From assembly GCF_027596085.1 (NCBI RefSeq), contig NC_072458.1:16467250-16531249 (forward strand): a DNA stretch of 64,000 bases, read 5' to 3'. This document shows, one piece after another, positions 22,526 to 34,500 of the stretch. Within the stretch, counting starts at the first letter, position 1; the number at the start of each line of letters is the position of its first letter. The DNA is from Anoplopoma fimbria. Lineage: Eukaryota; Chordata; Actinopteri; Perciformes; Anoplopomatidae. A program made the position numbers and the translations under genes. Below the pieces are notes generated by a model, which saw nothing but the letters and a program-made list of their open reading frames with translations, did not search any database and was not told the DNA's origin.

Positions 22526-23017
22526 GGGTACGGACAGAAGTCAGTGTAACGAAACGTGAAGGACTCACCATTGAACCACCGCACGAGTAAAGTGAAAAGC
22601 AGTGGTGCAGTTTATGGCCCTTCTTTAGTCCAAAGGTTGATCAGCAGAGACGTGCTCCTGTGTGTGTTCAGGAAGCAGTGAAGAAGAATGACATGCACAT
22701 GCTTTCACTCATCGTTTTGTTTTTTATTGCAGTGTGTATACACAGCATTTCAAGTGAAAGTGTATGTAACTGTGGCCTCATGTTCAGCTCACCACATTAT
22801 ATTTATGCAGCAATATTTCCCTGTCTTTGTTGTACTGTGAGAGGAGCAACTGTTTTCAGCTGAGACTTACATTATCCACAAAACTTTTCAAGTTCATACA
22901 AAGTACAATGTGACCACAGAGTTCAAAGTAAATGCCCGAATACTGCTCCTCTCTCTCAGCACGGAGCAATGCTTTGAAAACGCACATTTCAGCTTTGACC
23001 ACATCTTTCATTTATCT
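22526..23017. other. Gap between GST copy 3 and the FHOD3 3' end
   Basis: Expected to hold the GST copy 3 promoter. No clear TATA box or other motif found. Confidence 0.5.
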
Positions 23018-23023
23018 TTTATT
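23018..23023 (-). terminator. Candidate poly(A) signal of FHOD3
   Basis: AATAAA on the minus strand, 1.08 kb after the FHOD3 stop. It is the first canonical hexamer I noticed downstream; the 3' UTR length is otherwise unsupported. Confidence 0.35.
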
Positions 23024-24098
23024 ACAATTCACAGAATAGCCTCTTTTTACCCTTTCTCTCAGACTATAATACAAGTTTCTACAGAAATTACAAAAATAAT
23101 ACATCACATGAACCGCACTAAACATGCACACTGTAGTACTATAGTACTTAGTACCTGGCAGCTGATAAGGGCATTTACACATTTGATGCAGAAATCTCTG
23201 CAAGTCCTTCAAAATAGATTATTAAAATTTTTAAAATGTCTTTATCTTTTTGTCTTTTTACACTTTACAAACAGTTCCTCTGAGATAAATACTTCCTTTT
23301 GTGTATGTTTTGGATCAGTTGTTCATTTCAGCATTAGAAACTCTTAACGTTGAGTAAGGTGCAAGATGTCCGAGCTTTGCAAATAAATATTTTGCCAAAA
23401 TAAAAAAGTGAATTGTAATCAACAGTCTTACTCGATATAACTACACCTGTGAATGTGACATTTGTGAGTCATCTGAGAAGTAGGAGGTGACTGAAACAAA
23501 AGGGAGAGAATGAGAAAAGTTACAATATTGTCCCTTTAAATGAAAGGCACATCACATCACATTGACAACCTTTCACTTTCCTACTTCACGTATCTAGTTG
23601 TCACTTGTTGAACGTGCAGCTGCAGAAGCAAACATTTGCCTTTTCACAAAGGACAATTCCTAATGAGCCTCCTTGTTCATGGTGAAATCCAACTTCCTCT
23701 TCAGCCCGTTCATTTTTACAACCGAAATTCACAGCTTAAATAAAAGAAAAAAGTCACAGCTGCAGAAACTCACAAGCAAAAAATATCCCTTTGGACTAAT
23801 GCAACATTTCAAATACATTTTTGGATTGTTTTAAAAGTATCCATTCTTTTCTTCACTTCCACTTTTTCTTCGGGAATCCATTTTCTTTCTTGTTGCATAC
23901 ACAAAAAAAACGTCATGGCTGCAGCTTCATCACTCAGACACATCAGGCAAAATTAGCAGCTGGCAAAAAACCTAAAGGGGGTTTGTGACTGGTGAAATAC
24001 AACTCTGTAAAGCGTGGCGAAGGCAGACAGAGATGTCGCTCGAAAGATAGCTGTGTTTCCACGGCAATGACCGCAGGCGGGAGGGTGGATGACTACAT

Positions 24099-25230
24099 TT
24101 ATGGATCCGGAGAATCGGAAAGTCCTAAAGCAAGAGCTTCCTCCGGGGTCAGGCCGTTCTTCAGGGTCCGCCTCACTGTGAGGAGAGAAGATTAGATATC
24201 ATTTGCTGTGCTAAAAGTGATGATGTGTCCCAGTACCATACTACATACTTACTTATACAGTGTATACAATAAACTAAGCTTCATAGGATATCATTATTAC
24301 AGTTGGTAGCCTTTACAATAAATCAACATAAGCTTTGGTTTGGTTTATTCTAGCAACCTTTAAAAAAAGACATAAAACATGTTTTGTATATACTTTTGTC
24401 TTGCCATGTTTCCAGTGGGAATTTACAACATAAGCAAAAACAGGCTTCGAATTAGTGAGCTGTAGGCTATGGATTTAGGGCAGAAGTAAACATTGAGCTC
24501 TTACATGACTTGCGGTTGGCCCTGGACCTCCTCCTCTCTCTGGGCACGGCTCTGGTTCCTGGACCCTGAGTTGCCGACCTCACTATGCGTTCCATAATCT
24601 CGTCCGCAGCGTCGTCTCCACAGATCTGAGTGTCGTCCACAGGTGGGGTGCACGCCGGCATACTGCGACCTGAACCAAAATCAGAGAGATTAGGGCAAGA
24701 AATCCTTTATAGTGCAGTAACTGTTGTTGCCTTCTCTGTGTGACCCTGTTAAGAATTTCCTGTAACCCTCACCTCCCCGTCCAGGCCGGGATCTTGTCCG
24801 TGTCCGAAGCCCTGGCACCCCGCTGGGCTCCTTGTCACCGCCGCTGAGGCTGGTTCTCAGCACGGCTTTCATGTGCTCGTGCTCTGCGGCGTCCTCAGTG
24901 TGGCCCAGACCCTGAGGAGGCTCCACCTCCTGGCTGCCACTCGGGGCGCTGTTACTGCTGCTGGAGCCATACCGAGCACACTGATGGGGAGTAAAAAGAA
25001 TGAAAGAGGATGAGGATACAGCAGCTTGTATTTAAAAAAAAAAAAAATGGGCTTTGACTGAAACATGCTAAAGATGATGCATTGAAGAAAAATTTCCAAC
25101 CTGTAAATTAAGGTTACAATGCCCACACTTATGATTAACTGATCCACTCAGTTAAGATCAATAAAAAGGAAAATGAAAACTCTGAGGTAAAATGGTCCAG
25201 TCAGGGTTAGTGGTTTCATGCACACAAACG

Positions 25231-25310
<80 letters not shown>

Positions 25311-25497
25311 CAGACATTCAGCACTTATGTTGATACCTCACTCTCCTCTTCATCATCAGACTACAGGGAAAAGAAAGAGTGAAAGTCAAAGAAAATGAAG
25401 AATAAAAGCAGCCGTAGATTTGGAAAGAGAAGAACAGGACAATAGAGTTGAAGGTCTGAGTGCGTCTTAGTGTAAGGGATTCTGTGTGTGTGAGTGT

Positions 25498-25586
<89 letters not shown>

Positions 25587-28500
25587 AGTGATGCTCACAG
25601 GGGCGTTAACGTCAATTATCATCTTTCCTCGGGTCTTGTTGCGTTCGCGATGGTCGGCTCGTTTCTGTTTCTGCTGCAGCACGCGGTCTCGGGTGGTCCT
25701 GTACTCCAGCGCAAACTCGCTGAGGATTTTGCTAAACCTGTGGACACTGACGTCTCTCACGCTGTAGGCCGGATGACCGAGGAACAACAGGAATGAGTGG
25801 AACCTGGGAGAAGGAGAAAAGGGGAGGAAGAATGAGAAAATGCTCGTCAATTTGCAAAAGTCATTGTGGGAAAGTGTTGCCATAGGTGTAATTCCATTTT
25901 TATAATTGTAACAAGACCGTGTCTTTTAGGCTGTTGCAGATTTATCCCCAAAGTTTTACTAGACACTAGAGATTTGACACTTATACTTACCCTAATAATT
26001 ACTTATTTACTGACAGGTTACTGAAATTTTACCTTTATTTATTAACCTTTTAGTACTCATAAATTAATCAATTAAACAGTTTATTTACAATATCTAGTAG
26101 CTAAAAGAATGACTAGTGGTTTGTTATAGTCAAGTCTATATTTCTAACTGAGATATCAAAATGTTGGTGTCATTAGACATTTGGTGAAATTCACCTGGAG
26201 AAATCAAGGAAAAGGAGAATCAGTCAGTAGCAGGTGTTCAGATGCGTTTGTGGAGAACATGTACACAAAATACGAAATATCTTACATCTTTTGCAAAAGC
26301 AAACCCATCATTCAAACTATATAAACCTTTCCAAAAAAAAAATGTTTGCATCAGAACTTTAAGAACAGAACTGATGTGCTAAATGCAAAACATTATTATG
26401 TAGAGTCTTTTGTATTTTCATTTGTATCACAACTGTAAATATATACATGAACACAAATGTGACGTGTTTGTTCTCAATACTTATAACAATATCAGAGACA
26501 ATTACTTTAATTGAATATTTTTAATGTATTGTATTCAAAACAAAACACAGTATGTTGCTACCAACTCTCTCTCCCAAAATTGGCCTCAATTGTTGTGAAC
26601 AAAAAAGAGCAAACTTGAATCCTATTTATGGGGCTCAGATTTCCAAGTGACTAATGGGTTACAGGTGTTTTCACAGGTGCGTTCTCGGTGCAGGTGACAA
26701 TTAAGTGTGGCATTTCAATGGCAGTGTTTGGCCAACTACACACACAGGGTTTTAGTTTTGAATTATGTCTAATGTAGATGACAATGTATTCTTATTTGCA
26801 AACAGTGTGTTTTAGAATGTCAAACTAAGTGTAAAAAAGACAATGTGCTTATGGTTTAGCAAACCTTGTCATTAGATAGGCTACATGAGTTTGTGGTTGC
26901 ACTAATTGTGACACAAGTACCAGTTTTTGTGTTTGAGATTGTTGGTGGGGGAGCTACCTGTTGATGATCCTGCGGTGAACGATCTTGAGGATGATAATCC
27001 TCTCAGCGCAGTCTTTGAGGAAGTCAGACATCTTCTGCTTCAGCTGGGGCTTCATCTCATGCTTGGCGATCACCTTCAAGTGGTCCCATGAGGCTTTGCA
27101 GCGCCGCTCCATCTGACACAGGTTCTCCTGCAGCTGGTCAAAATCCACCTGACAGGAGAGATGTTGATACAAATAAGGGACTCGTAGAGGGAAGTTACTT
27201 TAAAAAAAGTTGCATCGAAAAACACGTATGAAGTCCTCTTGGTAGCTGTATTGCTTCCCTCTTATAAAGATATCAATGTCATTCAAAACATCTTTCAGGA
27301 ATTCAGTGGACTCACTTAATCTTCTATCAATAAGTTCATGTTCATACATTATTCATCATTTCAAGTTAACTCAATTTTCAGGCAAATTCAGTTTGTTCAA
27401 GCATGATTAGTTTATCAACTTGACTTTACCATGACAGTTACTGATTGAACTTAACATCTTTGGTTTGACTAAAACTTTCTCTCAGTAAATCAGTTTTACG
27501 TTACATGAACTTTGAACAAATTATTTAAGTTGAATTCAGTCACTGTAAAGCGCATTTTCGAGGCGTCAGGGGAAGTTATGTTTTTCTGTTGAACCAGCTT
27601 AAAAGTGTTTAACACTTTAGTTATAAAACAGAGTATGTCTTCAAGCTTTCCATTAGTCAGTGTGGAGCGTACTTTTGCAGATCGCGTGATGGCTCCGATC
27701 TCGGAGTAGAGGTCGGTGCTCTGAGGGAAGTTCTCCACCACCACAGAGCAGGCGTGATGCAGCAGAGACTGCTTATGAACCGTGTCCTTCACCTCTGGGA
27801 CCTTCTCCAAATATGTCAACTCGAATCCTTTAGCCTGGACACATGGACATACAACCAGAGAAATCGTGAGCAAAGACTAGTTCTCACTAAATTATGATAT
27901 GATTTAATTTTAAATCTACAAATTACAGGCTTAGAAAATACACACTCCATTAAAATAATGGACTCCCTCTACAATTACTACGAACTCCTACTACAAAAGT
28001 AGCTTGTCATTATGTCGCAGTGTGATGAACCTGTAATGTTCATGACTCACATTGGTGCCATTTAGGAAGTTTCCCATAGAGAGCACTGTGGAGAGGATGT
28101 AGCGGAGAGTCTTGTTCTTCTCCAGCTGTTCCATGCCCTCTTTCAGATCCTGCAGCGGCTCTGCAACTTCCTGACCGGAGAAAAAAAACATGCACATTAA
28201 CACACATCATTAGCTGAGTCAATTAGGACTCCCAAAAACATGTGTTTTTTTAGTCTACGGTTATAAAAAGAGGCGAACAGGTGGACCTCGCCTGGCTTGT
28301 TTGAGGTCATGGCGGGTTGTTGTAAAGGTTGCTGTCTGGGTCGACCTTCGCTATCAAACGTGCTTCTGATTAAATGGAGCGTTTGTTTGTTTTTGTGCAG
28401 CAGGTTTCTCTTGTGTGCATGTGTTTGTGTGCCTGCACGGTATGTTGCCCTCCATTAAGCCTCCCAAAACCAAACCGTCCCCACAGAGTCGAGTCGGGGG

Positions 28501-31500
28501 AACGCCGCTCTGCCGAACGTGCGGTCAGGAGTCTTTCCTTTCATGAAGATTAAAGACAACTGCATCCTGCGGAAAGCAGTTAAAATTTACAGAACGAAAA
28601 CGGATGGGCGGCGTGTTTTTCATTCTCCAGGTTTTGTCTTTGAACCTCTCCTCCTGGATGCATTCTTCGCCCGAGTGAAACGCGGTGTGCCAGAGGAAGA
28701 CGAGGTGCCGCTAATAAGCGTGCATAGTTTGTGATGATGTAACTATGTTGATGCTTTGCGGATGTTGATACAGACATGGGCACACACACACAAATCCACA
28801 CATGCTGTTCACATTTACTCAAACCTTTGCGGTTGGCTTTGTCATATATGTCTGGTTCTGATTTGATAAAACAACATTCATCGGCTCATTATGATTTTTA
28901 AATGTGCGCTTGATTTGGCCTTCCCTCGTCTGCATTCTCACGACAAAGTATCTACTTTTTCTTCTTTTCAAATTGTTATTGTTTTATTTAATCACAACAG
29001 TGCTGTCCTATGTTTTTACAGACCTTCTGGGTTGCCTCGTAGTCCATCTTGAAGGCCCAGAGTTGCAGTCTAGCAGAGAGCTCTGTGATGGAGGATAGAG
29101 TGAGGAGGAACTGCTCTGCTGAGCCCAGCGGGACTTCAGGGTTGGCCAGCTGGGCCTCCTGGATCTTCTGCTTCTCCTCCTCCGTGGGGATCATCGTCAG
29201 GATTTTCTGAGGGGTAAAGATAGAGTGGGATTAGGTGTCATATAGAAGAGAAAGGCTTTGAGGATGAGTTTCACTTCCTTCATTTATCTCCATCATCTGC
29301 AAATCTCTCACCTCTATGCCCTCCTTGTTGAGAGCATACTCGTCAAAGTTGAGGATAGCCGTCTTGATGGTGCGGGGAGGAGGCAGCACCGTCAGGCCGA
29401 TGTTGATGGCGTTACTCCTCTTGGAATCCAAAACGATGATCTCCTGACGTTTGCCGTCTGCTGCTGTTTTCTAATAGACAGAAATACAGAGAGCGTTAAT
29501 GCCGGGTCTCCCTCTCCCTCTCTCCCTTCGCCTCTCTCTACGTCTCTTTTTCTCTGTGTGGTCTAATTTATGGGTGAGGATTTAAAGGGATCATCAGGTT
29601 ACATTGACTGCAGCTGCGGTAACTATATGGTGAGTAGGAACAGGAAATAGCATTACAGTTAAGCCCATACTGTAAGTGTTTATGTGGGTGTTTGCACAAG
29701 TCTCCAGTCGTTTTGTCACAGTATGTGAACAAATGACCTCACCAGCACTTGAGGTCATTATAAGCTATAAATGGAAGGAAGTCGTAATATGTCAGCACAT
29801 TAAAGTGTAACCAAGTAGGTGGTTTATTCTCACCATATGGAGACTGGAAGGCTGTAGTACAACTCTAACACTATCAAGTTGTAGCATCTTAAACTTCACA
29901 CTGTTATGATATGTAAAAGACAAACCAAATATCTTTAAGAACAAAATATTTATATCTAACTGTTATATTTAATATTTATATTTGAGTATCATATAGAAAA
30001 ATATTAACAAAGTTGTTGTTGATTGTAGGTACTTTGTCAAACGTATTGATGTGAGTGTAGAATAATTTCTGTTAATCAATAAATAAGTTAGAAATCTGAT
30101 TAATCAGACAGGAGGAAAAAAACTGATGTAAAAAGCAAAGTGGCAAACTTTCAAAACTAGCAAAAAAAATACTTTTAGAAACCACGTAGGTGAAGACCTA
30201 CGTGTATTGATTTGAACCTATCTTAAACACATACTTAACATTCTGATGGTTAATGTAAGAAAACCACATACCCTTAAGTAGAGAATCTGCTAAAACAATA
30301 TCAGTAAAGTTCTCTCTGATCTCTGATGGCTTTACTATTCTGGTGGTCCTCTAAATCCTGGATTCTCTCCGTAACTGACAGCTTTGCTTGAGCGGTTTCG
30401 ATACTCTAGCTGCAGACCACCATCACACCGTCACGTTATGTGTAGACCAGATGCCGAGCCGAGGGGAGTTGCTAACTGGTTGGGCTCTAACAGTAGTAGC
30501 AGTTTTGAAGCAGTGGATCAGGAGTTCAAAGTGTGAGAGGCCTGGTTTCAGCCTCCCATTTTAGCAGACCATACTTTTCTTATTTAGAGGCTTTGTGAGA
30601 AGTACGAAGGATTCAAAACTCACATGTTTGATCAGGATCAGAACACACAGGACCCGATTAACCCTTAAAACATTCTACAGCTTTCATGTCCTGGAGATAA
30701 TGTTCACAAAACCCATTGTCTTTGTTTGTGAAAAAAGATGTCTTCCCCTGATTAGTCACAAAATATCAGATTTTAAATCTGGTGTGGTGACATAGCAAAC
30801 ACCTTTGGGCACCGCTGACTCACAGAGGAAATAAAAAATGTAATGTCTTAGGGCCATGAAGTTTTATTTTGAAAATGCTGCACAACAAATTATTGATCAG
30901 TCCATCATGTGTGATGTAAGATGAACTTAAAGCGTACAACAATTCCCTTAGATGATCAATAGTTAGGAGAAAACAGTGAGATTATAAACCCGTGTTACAA
31001 ACCTTTCTGGTGCGTATTCAGGTACTGGTTGTTTACCTTTGTAACTGGTATTTCCTTTGATTTCGACTCAAACAGGTGTTCCAGTTTGGACGTGTCAATT
31101 TTCACTGGTTCCAGTTTAGACCAGAACGTGTCTCCACTCCGCTTGTAGTCCCTGTACTGGGAATCTGTCGGACGCACCTGATCACACACAGAGCAAAAAT
31201 TAGAAAGAGGCACGTGTAAGACTCACATTTTCTGCAATAAAAGAGGTGAATGAGAGACTCTCAACAAAAACAACCACAAGTAATAGATTTCTTAAGCCTA
31301 GATCCCACAGAGCTCACTTAAGCAGCCTGGGGAGAGTTTTCGTAATTGTTTAAATGAAAGTAAAGCATTTTGCGTGCTGCTTTTGCTTTGCTGAGCGACT
31401 AAATTCAGAGCCTAAAGTATTTTTTTCTCATTATGGTGATGTTGGCTGGATACCGAGAGCTATGAGTTACAAACCGTACCATGACCGTTACCATGATCTG

Positions 31501-34500
31501 AAAAGCAGGTCTAAAGGCAAATTAGTGCGGTCCTCAATATTTTAGTTAAACTTTTTTCATGAATTTAATCCATACTATTAAGTATTACATAGCGTGGAGT
31601 TAAACGTTTGGGTTAAGCTTACACACCAAATATTTTCCATCTGCAAAAACAATCTTTCTTTTGATTAGAGCCGTTTTCACAGCAGCCACTTTTAAATGTC
31701 ATAGCAGGGTAAACCCAGGTGTAATTATTAAAATGTATTATGGTCCCTTTTTCTTCAGTGTGTCACAGTTATTCCAGTCACCCAGAATGCACAGTACCAG
31801 GGCCTTGGCAGTACAATTACTGTAATTAAGAACATTTGTAATATTAAATCAAGCCTGTAAAGAAGTTGTGTGACACTCTGCGTCCAGTTATTATGTTGTG
31901 GATAAATTACGTGAACCAAAAAGTAAGTCATAGTTTAACCTGACTGACTGAAGTGGTAGGTGTATCTTGACTCACCTCGCTCCAGAAGAGCCTGATTGTC
32001 TTCTTCTTCTTATTGAAGAGTGGCGGCTCCGGAGGGGGAGGCACTGGAATTTGGTTGCTAAAGGATGGGGGCTGAGGGGGCGGCATCATCCCCATCAAGG
32101 GAGGGGGTGGGGGCAGCTGCCTAGCATGCCTGGGTGTGGAGGGAAGCGAGGGAGGCAGGGTGGAGGAGGCGGCGGGGGTGGATGGTCACTGCATCCTCCC
32201 ATCAAAACAGCGTCCAGAATGTCTTTGTCGTCTTCCTCCGTCAGGTCGGTGAAGTTGATGTCCCCGATGCGCAGCTCTCGAGGGCTGGCCAGGAGCTGGT
32301 CCCAGATCGTGTCGGATTCCTTTTTGGGTGGGGGAGGAGGAGGAGGAGGCTCGCTGGCCTGGACCTCCAGGTGAGGGGGGTTCGATCCGAAGTCCCTGAT
32401 CAGCTCTCCAAACCGCTCGGCAAACGGTCGGATGGTCCTCTGATGTTCTGATATGCCGGCCTTGTGCTCGCCCTCCTGGTCGTCGCCTTGTTGCACATCG
32501 GCGTCCTCCTGAGCTTCTTTGTCCTCCTCCCCCTCTCCCTTCTCCTTCTCCTTCTCCTTCCCCACATCCTCTTCTTCCTCCTCCTCATCACTGGGCTTCT
32601 TGCTCTGGGAGTACAGCATGTCCAGCATGAAGAGCTTGCTGTTGAGGAGTTTGCTGCACTGCTCGTTCACCTCTGGCTCCTTAAAGCCTGAGAAGGAGGT
32701 TGATGGGGTTAAGAGGAGAGATATATTAGAAAGAGGGCACACTTAAATATTCAATAATAGTAGAAATATGTTTTTCTGGTGGGAGCTTATTTATTTAATC
32801 ATAAAAAAAAATACTTTGACCATGTAATCAGGGATATCTGGGTTCGGGCTTGAAAGCCACACTTTTTAACTTAAGCCTGCCACACAAACTAGAAGTGTGG
32901 AGTTTGAAAGAAGATGGCATTTAGGAGGCAGGAGGGCTCTACTGAAGGAGGCTAGTGAGGTGTATTATGGTAAATGTAGTATTGTTGAATTAACCAATCG
33001 TTACAACTTGTTTGACACACATCCGAACAACACTTTTTAGACTACAATGGAGTTTTGGTCTTGGCTTAGAGTTAAGTTTGCATTCACCGTTGCTCACCAA
33101 CATGGACTGTGTTACATCCATGTCAATTAAACCATTGCTCAATTACTAGTGGTGAAATATTCCACAGAGCAACTCTAAATCCAACTGTAATGGTGTTAAA
33201 AAGTGTAAAACTGTTTGATTAGGGATTATGTTTTATGGCAAAAAAATCCAGTTTACCAGGCTAATCTTAAATAATAATGAAACAATAGATGTCAATAGAG
33301 AACGACAGCTGAATAAAACCCTTAAAAGCAACTTGCTGACTAAGAACTAGACTTACTAGAAACGTAACTTGGATGTTGCAGTACATAACTACCCACCATT
33401 GTCATTGCTCCCCCTCTCCTCTCTCTCCAAAGTGCTGCTGGCGGAGGAGATGCTGGAGGCCGAGCAGTTGTCCTTCTCGTTCACCTCCTCATTCTGGCGT
33501 TCTTTGTCGCTTAGGATGCCGCTGTCCTCCTCCGCCTCCGCCTCTGCCTCTGCCTCTGCCTCTGCCTCTGCCTCTGCCTCCGCCTCCTCTTTCTCCTTCT
33601 CCTTTTCCGGTTCCTGCTCAAACTCTTCGTCTTCCTCCTCCTTTTCTGTTGCTGCTTCCTCCTGTACTTCCTCCTCTTTCTGTTCTTCCTCCTCTTCAGC
33701 AGTGGCTTCTTTTTCCTCTGTTTCTACACTGGCACTGGAGTCATCAGCCTCTGCTGTCAAAATAAAAAAAAAAGCCCATTTACTTTATGCAGTCTGAAAC
33801 ATGTGACATGGCTGTCTTTGATTTCTGCACATGGGACGCCAACACACATCCACGCACACTAAGAGAAAAACAAAAACACACACGCATTCACTAATGCAAA
33901 CAATATGGCAGGTACAGAGAGCTAGGTTGTTGTAGGACCAGGATATGGACAGGAAATTAAGAATTAAGTTCCTGTTTGTGTCAAAACACACACAAACACT
34001 TAACTCCACAGTACAGCAGTGACGCTGCAGGCAGGGTTAGAATAACACGACGCTGTGAGGCCTTATACACTCGTATCAGTGAGCTACAGTACCTCAGCTC
34101 ACTGCCGTGCATGAGCTTTTTTTCTTACACAAAATGTTTTGGAATTACATTTTCAAAAGGTCTTTTCAAAAACCCATTTGACCCTTTCACCCATATCCCC
34201 CCGATGGCGTCCCCTCCTCTCCCTCAGTATTTTCCACAATCTGTCTCACCCCTCCTTCTTTTGCTCAAGCATGAATGCTGATTTAAATGGCAGGCTGCGA
34301 ACTGAAACAATTTAAGTTTAAGAATGATTGCTTTGGGGACTTGAAGTGGCGACCTTCTGGTTTTAATTATTAACCAGCAGATTCAAAGTCATACAAATGC
34401 TCTTTTGTCTTCAACACAAACAAACCTAAAGTTATAATATTCACCAAGTTAAACCTCCCCTTTTGGATCATATTCATGTCATCTGACGTTTTCAGCAAAA

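Larger units (their letters stand above)
24099..25803 (-). other. fhod3: FHOD3 C-terminal tail with DAD
   Basis: Exons 25599-25803, 25337-25360, 24773-24980, 24505-24669 and 24099-24175. They give [17 protein letters not shown] (end of FH2), the microexon, a Ser/Arg-rich linker, then [17 protein letters not shown] and the basic [18 protein letters not shown] stretch that together form the autoinhibitory DAD. The last residues are [14 protein letters not shown] followed by TAA. Confidence 0.9.

Noticed and set aside
22910..23347. 145-codon plus-strand frame
   Set aside because: Composition is like non-coding AT-rich DNA, and it overlaps the presumed FHOD3 3' UTR on the other strand.
28519..28734. 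Plus-strand 71-codon frame in a GC-richer patch of an FHOD3 intron
   Set aside because: No recognisable motif, and no splice or promoter context; probably chance.
33369..33797. Long plus-strand Ser/Pro-rich frames over the acidic FHOD3 exon (also 32464-32746 and 41338-41532)
   Set aside because: They are antisense shadows of Glu-rich exons whose minus-strand frame, splice sites and conservation are clear.
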